Positions 1 through 11,505 of a DNA stretch of 64,000 nucleotides are shown piece by piece (positions within the stretch are counted from its first letter, which is position 1; each line of letters starts with the position of its first letter). The DNA is from Straminergon stramineum (taxonomy: Eukaryota > Streptophyta > Bryopsida > Hypnales > Calliergonaceae), in contig OY987268.1 of assembly GCA_963920665.1 (NCBI GenBank), forward strand, positions 20,276,501 to 20,340,500, written 5' to 3'. A model generated the notes under the pieces. That model was given only the letters and a program-made list of their open reading frames with translations. It ran no database searches and was not told the origin of the DNA. The translations under genes and the position numbers were made by a program.

Positions 1-972
1 AATTATCTTATGATTAGAATGGTGGTTCATTGTATCGAGATACAGGAGTTCATGGCAGAGGAGGGAAAGCTTTCGATGGTCATGATCAACAATTCAAGTT
101 CCGAGGTATGAGTTAAACCTTTCCCAACTCTTCCAAGGTCCCTAATTAGTGATTAGTAACTCAAGTTGAGGCCTACCCCTAGGTCAGACCTTTGGGACTA
201 TAATTCAGGTCATTTCCTAGGACATAACCTTAAAGAGGAAGGCCATAGCTCTCCAAAATTCCAAAGCACACCCAAATTGGGTCCAAAACAAGGAAGTTAT
301 CGCCGGATGAAGATTGGGATCAAATAGGATGAAGAATAGCTAGACCTAGGAATTGACAACGAATCAAACATATTAGGAGGAGGCTATCAAATAGGATCCA
401 GGGCGGAAAAGAAAAAATTAATTCCGAATTATAGGTTAGGAGAAATTAGTGGATGAAGTTTAGATAAGGCTTGGATGAGAATTTCGTGGGAAGCCCCAAT
501 TTGGGCCAAACTCTTGATCTAGGTAGGGAGAAGTCTTTTGACTCGTCCTTAAAAATTTTGGATCTTTTTGGATTAGGGAGCTAGGGTCAATCGATGGATG
601 AAGTTTGAGGAACCAAATAGCGATAAAACTTCATTCACCCATAACTTTGTTGAGGAAGGTCGGATAGGGCCGAGTTTTATGTTTTTAGAAATGGAAAAAG
701 ATGAACTAGAGTGTTTCTTAGGTTAGTTCTGTATCGAAGTAAATTCCATCAAAAACACACCGCAGACCATCCATTCGGTCGGCCAAAAACACTGGAAGTA
801 GAGTTAGAGAATCTTGTGAATTGGAGATCACCTAAGCACTTAGTAAAAAGAGCCATTGCTTGGAAGGCACAATGGACCACGCTTAAACACCTACAAGTAG
901 GATTCACTTAGTTAAAACCAAAAACTTGGTTGTATTCGTGATTACCAAGGGTGAATAAATTAGTGCTCACAC
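1..972 (+). repeat. Dispersed repeat family A, 3' part
   Basis: This stretch is similar throughout to 19040-20029 and, in its first part, to 11080-11505. Shared phrases include 'ggtggttcattgt' and 'gagttcatggca' near the start and 'ccattgcttggaaggcacaa' near the end. It finishes in GCTCAC at about 972, matching the GCTCACA end of the complete copy. No real gene is visible; short open frames here are not supported. Confidence 0.75.
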
Positions 973-1424
973 CCCACACAAGAGTAGAAAGTCGCATGCA
1001 TTGCCCCTATCTTCCCCGCAATTGCACCCTATGCGGTCACAACTAGACTTTGCATGCGTTGCATATGTTCCTTCAATTACAGCAAATGGACCTCATGCTA
1101 TCGCCATTGGTCCTCGTAGCAAGTCATGTGCCCATTGAAAACTTGAAATAATTTGATTCATTCACTAAGCCTCCCAACAGCTATCCTACCTACGCCACTA
1201 TTGTTGTCCTACATGATTGAGCCTCCACTTCAGCTTCAGCAATGTTCAAGCTCTAATTTTTTTTTGCTCTCTCTGTCGTCTTCTGGGCCTTCTCACACTC
1301 TCTCTACCTTTTAATAGTGTGCTTGAATCTGATGCATCACCTTCTCCGCTTCGTTGCAGACCTTCTCCTCTGCTCACTGCATATTTTTCTCCTCTACTTG
1401 GTGCTTACGCTGTCGCATTGTAAA
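973..1424. other. No recognisable gene
   Basis: Low-complexity, pyrimidine-rich DNA between two repeats. I see no conserved coding frame, RNA gene or terminal repeat in it. Confidence 0.5.
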
Positions 1425-2810
1425 TGTGTTCATTATATGAAAATATATAATTGTTTATTAAATTGGATTTGTTTTTTCTAGAGTCTCAAGAAACAAATGG
1501 GGTCATATTCCCCTTGAACTTTTTTTTTACCTCTATTTGACAAACATTTAGTTCTTTGATTTCTATACTTGAAGATGTTTTAATATTTTAGTTAGTTTGT
1601 TTAAAAATTGTAAAAAAAACAAAAATTAAAGCTTGTTTTACCTTTTTTGGGTTGTTTTTAATGGATTAGAAGTCCATGTAGATGATGTGAATAGACTTAT
1701 TGAGGATAGGAAGTGACCCATGGGTGTATTATGGTCCATTTGGCATCTTAGTGGTCAAAATCCTTTAGCGTAGGTAGTTGAGGTGGTGAATGAGGTGGTG
1801 AATGAAGTGGAGGGTCATCTTCTTCCTCCTCCTTGTTTGCTTAGGGGAACTCGTTACTTTGAGAAGACATTGCACATTGTACATGGAGGTTTTTGCAATG
1901 AAATTTTGAGAGTTACTGTATCTTATTTTTGTATTTCTAGAAAGCTATCACTCACTAAGTTTGGAGTTAATATGTGTAAGTTATGAGTTTGGGAGTGAAG
2001 TGTTGTGGAGCTGCCTCAAACTTTCAAGGGAGTGAGCTTTGATAGACTATAAAAGGTGGATAGTACCTTATTTTTGAGTGAAACTTGGAGAGCTTTTAGA
2101 TACTTTTTTTAGCTTTCCAAAATGATTTTATTTTCTTGGTTTGGAGTTAGTATGTGAAAGTTATGAGTTTGAGAGTGAAAGTGTGAAGAGCTATTTTCGG
2201 GTTTGAAGAGAGTGAACTTTGGTAGTCTATGAAAGGTGGAAAGTATTCTAGATTTGAATGAAACTTGGAGAGGTTGTAGATACTTATGTTAACTTTTCAA
2301 AATGAGTTTATTTTTGTTGATTTGGAGTTAGTATGTGAAAGTTATGAGCTTGAGAATGAAGTATAGGTGAGCTGCCTTTGAATTCGGAAGGGTGAACTTT
2401 GACCAACTATAAAAGTTGGACAATATCTTAGTTTTGAGTGAATTTTAAAGAGGTTGTAGAACTTTTTGTTAACTTTTCAGGGACATATCACACTCTTAGT
2501 TTGGAGTTGTAGAGTGGACGTGGCACTCATGTTTCTATCAGACACTTCTCTAAGGGGAGATTATGGAAGATATGACTTTTTTTCTACTATTTTTACTGCA
2601 TATGATGTATATTGAGACTCCATGACATCTTTTGAGAGGTATATAGAGATGTAATAGTATTTTGGTTCATATGGCATCATTTGGGGTTTTATTATTATGT
2701 TTGTGATTTTATATGACCATGGGATCTTCCATTATTTGGGCCACATCTAATTGCAGTTAGATGCCCTGCGTTTTTCAAGGCAAGGCCTCTCTACTCGACA
2801 ATGTTGCTCA
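1425..2810 (+). repeat. 1.3-kb repeat with internal 180-bp tandem array (copy 1)
   Basis: An inverted, diverged copy lies at about 27295-28520. Shared phrases include 'agagtctcaagaaacaaatg' here and its complement near 28425. Inside, a unit starting 'tttggagtta.tatgtg' recurs at about 1960, 2141, 2321 and 2501, a period of about 180 bp. Each unit contains 'tatgagtttg' and 'ctataaaa.gtgga'. The family is unknown. Confidence 0.75.
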
Positions 2811-3303
2811 CGTCCTTCTATCACTATTTATTTTTTCGTTGCTTTCGTAGCCATAGTAAAGATGTAATCATCAAAGATCATAAATATAGACTTACAATTG
2901 TTGATGAGTGGCTTTGTAGCTTGAGTTTGCTTGTGTGTAGGATGTTGGAGGTGAAGTAAGGGAAAAAGATTCCGTATGGTGGGTGTCATTTCTCCCTCGC
3001 ACTCTAACTTAGTGGTGTTGCTTGAAAGCTTGGTAGAGTCATTATCTGTCTCCACAAAATATTACAGTTGTTGTCCTTGTGTTTCAAAAATGTAATCTTC
3101 AACTCCTTGCATTTTAGGAATGCAATCCTCTTATTCCTCTATTGTTGATCTACGTCTTGTTGGCCTTCGTCATCTTTTTTGTATTCTACAGATGGCTCTT
3201 CGTAGCAAATACTAGGCTTCATATGAGCGTCTATGGCAGATAGTTGTAATGGCTAGATTCCAATGGTATGTGGTGAATCCCTTCATAATCTTTGATGGTG
3301 TAA
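2811..3303. other. No recognisable gene
   Basis: Anonymous AT-rich sequence. A minus frame at 2828-3055 has no recognisable domain and no conserved counterpart, so it is not called. Confidence 0.4.
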
Positions 3304-4080
3304 CACTAGTAGAAAACATGGTCAAATGTAACCAATGATAAAATGACTAGTCACTAGAAAATGACTAAAAATTAACTTCTACTCATTATTTAGTCACCAA
3401 AGTTGACGTGTGATAAGCTACAGTCACTTATCAAGCATTTAAAGGAGTAATGGATGTTTGGATGATGCCTAGATGAGATGAGCAATGAGAACTGTTGTCA
3501 TCCAAACTTTTTTTTTTATCGTAGCACTATTGTTGATGTGGATTACATTAAGTCATGCTTGAGTTGTCTTGTCATAAACTGAGCGCAATAAGTGACTATA
3601 GTAGAATGGAGGAATGACTAACAATGGGCTATTGTCCACTAAAGAAATTGAATTTAATATTAAACTACAAATGGACTAGATGGATGGATCAAATAGACCT
3701 AATCAATGGTTTAGATGGATGGATCAAATGGACAACTCAGATGAACTAATCAGATTCCCTCTTTCTAGAGCGTTTCAGATGGACAGGTGAAATTTTGCCT
3801 CATCAACAAATGGAAGGCTCAAATTGTATTTTGACAACAAATAGATGGTTCAAATTTTAGGTCAACTACCACATTTTAGGTCATCCGCCTTTCTACTTTT
3901 GTGGTAGCTAATATGTGGTATGTTGTAATTGCATCTCATTTATCAGTCATTGATGATGTCATTTTTTAGTCATTGTGTAGTCATTATTTAGTCATACAAT
4001 ATATTCTGACGTGATAGGTTGCAAATTGTAGTTGTAGCTACTACAGATGAATGACGGAGATTTCGTCTCTCTCACATATA
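3304..4080 (+). mobile_element. Possible non-autonomous CACTA-type element
   Basis: It begins CACTAGTAGAAAA, a typical CACTA-superfamily terminus. It is dense in short subterminal words (AGTCA, TGACTA), as expected where a CACTA transposase binds. A phrase 'attatttagtca' followed by 'tgacgtg.gata' occurs near both ends, at about 3395-3420 and 3985-4020. A matching inverted right terminus was not found, so the end coordinate is approximate. Confidence 0.35.
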
Positions 4081-4095
4081 GTTATGTGTAGGTCA

Positions 4096-4325
4096 GTATG
4101 AGCGCCAAATTATCCACCCTTGGTAATTATCAAATACAACCAGGTTTTGGGTTTCAACTAAGTGACTTCTATCTTTGGGTGTCTAAGCGTGGTCCATTGT
4201 GCCTTCCAAGCAATGGATCTTTTTACTAAGTGCCTAAGTGTCTTCAAATATGCAAGACTTGTTTAAACTATTTCCAATGTTTTGGCCTACCGAATGGATG
4301 GCCTACTATATGATCTAGACGGAAC
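4096..4325 (-). repeat. Family A terminal fragment, inverted
   Basis: It reads as the reverse complement of the family A 3' end. The phrases 'tgagcgccaaattatccacc' and 'cattgtgccttccaagcaat' match the complement of 19890-20029. It abuts a family A 5' end at about 4332, so two family A ends meet head to head here. Confidence 0.7.
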
Positions 4326-4331
4326 CTACTA

Positions 4332-6895
4332 TGAGTCCTCAATTCGTCACCAAGGGCTCACTTTTTCTTTTCTTCGTATTTTGTCATTTTAATTGCACTT
4401 TATTATACAAAAAACCCTAAAAAGAGTGTAGAACCAAAATATGAATGTCACATTCCAATATAGTATTTGGTCTAGTTTGAGTATGTTGTAACTAGAATGG
4501 CCCAATCACGAGTTGTAAATAAGTTAGAACCCAAGTAATCGTGGCAAATGGGTTAATTATAAGTGATGGGCGTATCAAGCTCAAAATCCAATATGGGATG
4601 GACATCTCTAGGCTAAATTTGGTCGAGGGAACCCTAGTGAGGCATAGGAATCAGTTCTCGAAGATTGGTTCTAATTTCCCGATTTCCCCGACCAAATAGC
4701 AAAACCTGAAATTGTTGGCTTACAAATGTCGAAAATACTGAGGTGAGACCATGGAGGAATCCAAGGTCCAAGGACGGTGGTCTTGGGTTAAACCCATGCC
4801 CAAGAATCAACGGCGAAGTCGATTGGCCAAGATTTCCTTCGGTGTGAAAGATTCCCTGGCCACCGATAATTAAACGAGAGGGTGGAAATTGTCCCCCCTA
4901 GACTGATGTGTAGAGTAAAAATATGAGCCTACACATGTGTTATGGGATCTCATGAGAGGTTCCACGAAAAGTTTCAAAATTTTCTGATAGTTAGAAGATG
5001 TCTTTCCGAACGGTCAACTACCCAAATTTGCGATGGGAAATTCCTGGAAATTTCCCAGGTGGCGGTAAAATCCCACTAAAAATTAATATAGCTTCATTGA
5101 TGTTAATAAGATTCTCTGAAAAGTTTCACCACATTCCGATAGTCAGAAGTACTCGAACCTACAACATTCCACGACAATTAATAAAAATTAAAGTCCTCGG
5201 TGGGTTTGACCGGTGGAGCGGGAGCACACGGAAGAGGAATGGAGAACAAGATAAGTCTTTTCTCACTCCCCTGTACCTACTTAGGAGCCTAGGCTAGTTA
5301 CTTTGGCTAGAAAAGTCACCCCCCCAAAGTTGGGATTTTCCTAGTTTTTGGCATTAAGTTGGCGGTAAGTTGACGCTAGGTTTTGTTGTGATTTTGAAGA
5401 TAGAAAAGGGGGAGGGGAGAGTATCTAGACTAAAAATGGCCTTCTAAAGCCAATGGCACAATCCGTTTGTGATTCGGAGTTAATCTCCAAAATTTAGCTT
5501 AGTGGACCAACATAGAATGAAAACCTTGAGGTTTGGATGAAAATCCAAGAAGATAAGGTTAACTTAGATGGACGAGGAGAGGTGGGTGCCTAGGAAAGAG
5601 TATAAAAGGCACCCCTTCGCTTCTTTCTCACCACCCCCTTTTTGTGTAATTGAATTCATTGGGTCTAATTGATGTTGGAATTGTGGCATTTTAGCTACAA
5701 ACCTTGCAACGGGTTTTTTTTTGCACTCATTAGAGAAAGTTTGGACTCTCTAGAGGGCTGCCAGGAAGTGCCAGTAGGGGCCCTCATTGTATCACATTTA
5801 TTTTTTTTGAGGAACTTTTCCCCTATTTCTGCACTTTGTCACTTCCAAATGTCAAAGCATTCACTATCAAGTACTATTAGTTAGGGTTGTGATAAATGTT
5901 GTTTTGATATTTGAAAGCACCTCCGAAGCACCTCCCTTTGACAATTGTGGAATAGAAAACTAAAATATATTTTTGGAACTCCCCATATTCACACAAAGTG
6001 AATCTTTGTTTTGTCAGAAAATTCCCTCTCTTGAGTAGCTTCACTAGGCTTCAGAAATAGACTGGTTTGTCAAACCTTGGTAGCCCTCTGGAGAGTCCAA
6101 ACTTTCTCTAATGTTTGGCCGTTGTTGATGTTTTTGGAGCTTGCAAGGTCTTTTGTGTATCCCTTGCCTTCTCTTTTTGATTGAGCATGGTGCTAACCCT
6201 TCCAAGCTTGAGCTTAGAGGTTTGTTTACCTTACCTTGTTACTAGAATATATGTACGTTTTCTTTGGTGGGTCCCTTTCAACCACCTTCTTTATCTTGTC
6301 ATTGTACTAACCCTAGAGCAACCCCGCATATGACTGGCGATGCCGCTTTGGAAGGTATTTAGTGCAAATCATTGATGTTACCAACTCGTGGCGCTAGCCT
6401 TTGAGTGTCCGAGGTGATTTCTTTATCTTTTGTTCTTGCCCTTAATCGGTGACGTGTCATTCTTTGTTGAGAGAAACAAGGGTGTGAGGATAGTAGGTCC
6501 CACCTATATGGCAAAGCTTTGAAGTTTGAACCCCTTAGGGATGAAAAGTCTTAGTGGCGGGTTGAAAAGGAAAAGTATGACAAAGTTTTGGATCCCCTAG
6601 GAGTGAAAAAGTCTTAGCAATGTATTAAAAGGGGAACAACGGCGAAGCTTTGAACCCCCTAGGGGTACCAAGTCTTGGCAATGCATTAAAACCACCTCAC
6701 GGGAAGACCGTGGGACCATATGGTCCTCCACCCTACAAGGTTTAGTTTCCAAAACATGTTGGGAACAAACCAAGGTTTAGCCCCCAAAAAAAGAAAATTA
6801 GAAATTAGAAGTCGAGAAGAATAAGTAGAATGGCTAGGGGAGGTTAGAGTAGGAGCCTCAACTCGACAAGCCAAGGTCCCTCCATATTAGCCCCG
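4332..6895 (+). repeat. Family A copy 1, 5' part
   Basis: Homologous to 15821-18055. It starts TGAGTCCTCAATTCGTCACC, against TGAGCCCCAATTTGTCACC in copy 2. A TATA-like 'gagtataaaaggcacccc' at about 5597 corresponds to 'gagtattaaagggcacccc' in copy 2, which suggests a promoter as in an LTR. The copy is split by a MITE at 5728-6113 and broken at about 6895 by a GC-richer insertion; it resumes near 10270. Confidence 0.75.
5728..6113. mobile_element. MITE with about 37-bp terminal inverted repeats
   Basis: The left end starts CATTAGAGAAAGTTTGGACT and continues to about 5765. The right end, read inverted from 6113, is identical for the first 23 bases and then differs by a few. The 386-bp element lies inside family A copy 1 and is absent from copy 2 and from the inverted copy at 28.6-29.5 kb. 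It has no coding capacity. TA is the likely target duplication, with TIRs starting GAGAAAG, but the boundary can be set two ways. Confidence 0.8.
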
Positions 6896-8068
6896 GTCTT
6901 TGTCGCAATACAGGATAAATAAATTCCCTATTATGCTCACAAAAATCACTCTAGAGCATAACTAAGTGACTCTAAAGATCGAACCCACGAGATTCTATGA
7001 AGTATTTAATTTTATTATGCTAGTAAGCTATCTTGACCTCAAAAACTCCCTTTCCGGTTCTAGATCTCCAACCGGAAACAACCAACCACCAGAAGGATTA
7101 GGACCGGATTACTTCCTATCCGATTCCTTAAACCTCTAGTTAACCAAATTTTCCCAATTACCAGGACCTGAACAATTCCGGTCCTGGTGCCTTTCTGAAC
7201 CAATCCGCTCTGGATTGTTCCTGTATCTCCTCAACTCCTTTCCGGTTTAATTTTGCCTCTGTTGGTTCATCAGAGGGTTCGCCACTTAGATTTGTGAGTG
7301 GTAGGCCCACCACTCCTTCTGTGGATTATAGTGGTTGAAGGACCACTTGATCTATCTATTCCTCTCCTAGGCTAACTCGGATCCGGTTTGATTCCTCACA
7401 ATAGTCCAGATAGCAATCCGGTCTACAGGTCACACAAAAATCCTCCGTACGATCCGCTCTTACTACAATGACATTGATGCGAGATCCTATCTGTGCGAAG
7501 CTAGGTGGTTACAAGTGTACCCGTCCGTTCCAACATTACCTAGAGCTATTCCGTTTACCCGTAAAGGTGGTGAGACCTCTCAGAAGGTCGGACACTCAAC
7601 CGGATTTCCCCATCCAGGAGTTCTAGCGCGACTAAGGATACCCTCCCTATCCGCCTAGCCTAACAGCAGCTATCTCACCCGGAACTCACAACCCTAGACT
7701 TGTTGAGGCATTGAAGTCCACTCCCAACACTTCCACAACCTACCAACATACTAAGGAGCGGAAACTATCACACCAAAAGGAGAGATCAAGTCACAAATCT
7801 GTCCTACACCTTCCTAACTCCACATCATGCACACCTGCCAAGCTTGGGAGATACACACAACATTCAAGCGCATACAAAGGTACAAGGAATTTGCAAAAAG
7901 AAGACTCTTAGCATCCGTTGCGGGTGCTAACTTATATACAAGTCAAAAAGGTACAATTTGAGCGGCAAAATCCGCGAAAGTTCTGTCGCAATCTAAGCCA
8001 AAATTTCCGTTCCTACCTACCCCTACTCCTAACCGGATCGGATCCTGATCCGAATCCGTTCCTAATAT

Positions 8069-9832
8069 TTACACGTCACCTACCCAAGATCCTATGGTAG
8101 CACTACCCGCTCCCGGATCCATGTCCTTGAAAATCTCGTTAAGGTTTCGATTCCGCTCCCCCTCCTGTGGATCAGGAACATGTTCGCGTTCGGGGGTTGA
8201 ATCCAAGTCGATGGCGGTTTCGGGCATGTAGGCCTGAGTCGCCTTCTATTCCGATATCTTCAACTTTGGGGTGGTATCCTTCCCTTCATGTGCTGTCCCA
8301 TCCAAGAACAAATCCGGTAGAGAGAGATCCGAGAGTTGGATCCCTCGGGAGCAAGTAGCCCCCAACACTAGCCGACTGCTTTCCTCCGTACGGTCAACTG
8401 TTGTTCGAGCCTCACTCATCACGGCCTCCACTTGCTCCGTGAAGTCACTGAGAATCCGAATCATCCGGGTTCCGGATAGCTTCTTCTCCTCATGCATCTT
8501 CTCATCGAAGAGCTTCGCCTTCGTGACAACTGATCCGGTCTCCCCGAATGTAGCCTTCACTTGCTCCACTATCCTGTGAGACTCCTCTGCCATCGTGCGA
8601 GCAATTGCAACATTCTCCTTCAGCACGAGGAGCTCAACCTTCACACGATCCACCTCCTCTTAAAGTCTGCGGTTCTCCTCTTCCTATTTCCGGATCTCGA
8701 CCAAATCAGAGATGCAGCTTACCACTTTCTCCGGTAGATCCAGATCCACCGGCGCTCCAACCAACTTCCCGATCGATACCAAGATTCTTTTCTTCAGCTC
8801 CCAATCCGATCTGACATCACACAGAATCTTCACGAGAGAAGTGAATAGATCATCGGGATCCGCTTCCTCTAATACGGTCTACTCAACTTCCAGTCTTTCT
8901 TTCGGGGCTGTCGTATCTCGTGTCGGTGGCGTCCCTCGTTTGTTGGGGGAGGTAGTCTTCTGACACTTGATTGGTGGCATTGGCGCCTCGTCTTCTTCCG
9001 ACTCCGAATCCTCCCCTGGTTCAGAACCGGATTCGTTTTCATCATCCAATCCCGATTCCCCATATCTCAGGACTACTTCCTGATCCTTCCACACCCTGTC
9101 CTCTATGTCATTGAGGAGTTGCTGGGACTTATAGAGGTGCATTAAGTATGGGCATACTAGAGTTGCCCTACTTTTTCCAACTCTATTGACTAACTGGATC
9201 ACTAGATCGGAAATGATCCGGGCCCAGTCGACTTTCCGGTCTCCTCTTAGGGCACCGAAGATAGTATTCGCAAGGGTAATGGTTATCCTTGTTGGCTTTT
9301 CCAGATGCAGGATTGGAACGAGGAACTGTAAGAGTCACCGGTTCCGCTCATCAATACAGTCCTCTATGGCGTATCCGTCCTTGGGGTTTACTGCACCCTC
9401 GAACTTGTCTTGGACGAAATCGTCCTTCCGGTTGGCCATCTTGAATCTTCCTGGCCGGAAACCGTAAACCGATCTCCAGACATCTTCCATCCAGAGATGC
9501 GGAATAGCTCGCCAAGTATTATCCCACTCATTGGACACTTTGCCCAAGAGTTCCCTCACTAGGACTTCCTCTTTGAAACCCCAGGGCTTTGTTGCGAACC
9601 CTATACAGCCCATGGAGTTCAAATCATCCATGAGTTCTGCTTTAGTATCCTCTGAAAGAAGGACAACTGAAACTATTTTCCGGAGTTTGACCTCTATTGT
9701 TGATGATGAGCTAGCCTGACCTCTAGTTCTCTTGAGCTGCGGCATGGACACGGATGCGAGCTTGGAGGATCCCCTTTCCGATCTTACCTCACTTTCTCTC
9801 TCGTAGCCGCACGTCCCGTTCCTCTCTTTCAC
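8069..9832 (-). pseudogene. Gag-like / putative plant transposon protein, broken by in-frame stops
   Basis: A single minus-strand frame of 588 codons runs from an ATG at 9832 to TAA at 8071-8069. It is interrupted by five stops: TGA 9337, TAG 8881, TAG 8686, TAA 8656 and TAG 8248 (first bases). The N-terminus is basic and Ser-rich (MPQLKRTRGQ). Codons about 60-210 form an alpha-helical region containing 'KPWGFKEEVLVRELLG' and 'TIFGALRGDRKVDWARIISD', reminiscent of the putative plant transposon domain found in plant retroelement proteins; that resemblance is from memory and weak. An acidic stretch (SEPGEDSESEEDEA) and a coiled-coil-like C-terminal half follow. All stops are explicable as CAG, CGA or CAA codons after C-to-T change. 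No protease or polymerase follows. Confidence 0.6.
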
Positions 9833-9999
9833 TCTCCGATCTCAACTGGAAACCAAACTAAGATACTCTCACTCTAACTCTCGCAAAAAATACCTAAACA
9901 CAAAGACTAACACAGAAAGCAAAAACTAACAGACGGGAGGAGCTTGAGAGCACTGAAAACGACAAATGCAAAAAGAGGTACAACTGGCCAGGCCAGCCC

Positions 10000-10006
10000 T
10001 TTTATA
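10000..10006 (-). promoter_or_regulatory. TATA box of the gag-like gene
   Basis: Read on the minus strand the sequence is CAAGTATAAAAGGGCTGG. It lies about 170 bp upstream of the ATG at 9832, which would leave a leader of roughly 140 nt. It is the only strong TATA motif just upstream of this frame. Confidence 0.55.
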
Positions 10007-10270
10007 CTTGCTGGACCCCCTGCCACCTTAGCCTGACCTAATCCGGATCCGGTTCCTTCCTGATATCCGGTTCCTGCCTTATCCAGTCAGAGATCCGCTC
10101 CTATCCGTGTTTCATTGAAAACCGGGTTGAGTAGATCTTTCCACTATTTCATTCTCCTCTTCTATTTCCATTCCTTATGGTTCCTTTACCAAATCCAGAT
10201 ACCCATATCCAGCTTTCTGTTTACTATTACAAGGTAAACCCCAAAAAACTAGAGTTTCACATTGCCACAG

Positions 10271-11505
10271 TCTTCTCCTCTAAAGCCTTAGAAATTAGTA
10301 CAAGAATTAGACAAGCCCTAACGCCCAACTCAAAGCTTTAGAAATCAGCACAAAAATCGGGCACATCTTAGTGCCTAGCAACCAACAATCAACAGCTAAT
10401 GAGTCGGGTACCGCCAACAACTAGCCAGTCGGGTCTTGACAGCGGCCACGGAGAACTAGTAGGAGTTAAAGGAGGGGTAGAGAAAGGGCTTGGATGGAGT
10501 TAAGAGAGGGGTGGAGTTCTAAAATCAGCTAAGGAAGGGTTGGGTTCCAAAATTAGCAAAGGGGTGGGATCCAAAATCAGCAAGAGAAGAGTGGGGTTCC
10601 AAAATCAAGCCATGGAAGGAGAGAAGAGACACCACTTGAGGTCCTTACTACTTTAACATAGCCTTGGGGTGGGGAATTCAACTCCCCGTCTCCCATAAAA
10701 CCTCACCATAGTAGAAAAATATGAGCAAAGAAGGAGGAAGCAAGGATGGCATAAGGCCGGAAGAATGAGGAGAAACGACAAAGGGAAGGAGTATTTGAAG
10801 GTGAAGAGTATAAGTGGATAAGATAGGAAGGAAAATCCTCGCGACTTATTTAGGTCTTAGATTAAGTAGGTAATCACCTGAAGATTAAGCATGGGACATA
10901 AGGGTAGGACGTATGAGGTAGCTCAACTTGGAGAAGGGAATAACGTGTATTTAAGATTAGCTTAGTAGGAAGGTCATGGGTTAGTTGGGCCACCTTTGAG
11001 TGTGGGAGGAAAGAAAAGGAGGGAGGAAGAAAGAAGTAGGAGAGAAAATCGACAATTAAATCTTTGTACCAATTTATTTTATAATTAGAACGGTGGTTCA
11101 TTGTCTCATAGCACGGGAGTTCATGTCCGAGGAAGTAGAGCTTCTGGTGGGCGCAAATAGCAACTCAAGTTCTGAGGTATGAGTTAACCCTCCCCAATCT
11201 TCCCCTAGGGCTCTAACTATGAGTTGGTAGCTTAGGCCAAGGCCCATCCTTTGGTTAAGCCCTTGAGACCATAGATCAGGTCATTTATTAGGGTAGAAAC
11301 CTATAGAGGAGGTCCACAACTTTCCAAAACCCTCAAGCACATCCAAATTGGAGTTAAAGTGAGGAAGTTATTACCAGATGAAGTCTAGGGGTCAAATTGG
11401 ATGAAGCATAGCTAAAGGTTGGATTTGATAGAGAATTAATTGGATTAGTAGGAGGCTCCCAATTAGAGTCCAAGGCCGAAGAGAAAAGATAATTCCGAAT
11501 TATAG
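10271..11505 (+). repeat. Family A copy 1, continuation
   Basis: Matches copy 2 from about 18065 to 19465, for example 'ggtggttcattgtctcatag' at 11091 against 19060-19081. It ends abruptly at 'ccgaattatagg', where copy 2 continues, because a LINE fragment follows. Confidence 0.7.

Larger units (their letters stand above)
6896..10270 (-). mobile_element. GC-richer inserted element carrying a gag-like gene
   Basis: Family A sequence stops at about 6895 ('ccatattagcccc') and resumes at about 10270 ('gccttagaaattagta'). The 3.4 kb between differs sharply in composition, being rich in CCGGAT and GGATCC words. It carries one minus-strand gene with a TATA box. The termini are weakly similar in inverted orientation ('ctttgtcgcaatacag' against the complement of 'cacattgccacagtc'). 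No reverse transcriptase, integrase or transposase was seen. 6896-8068 holds no recognisable gene. It could be a non-autonomous retroelement. Confidence 0.6.
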
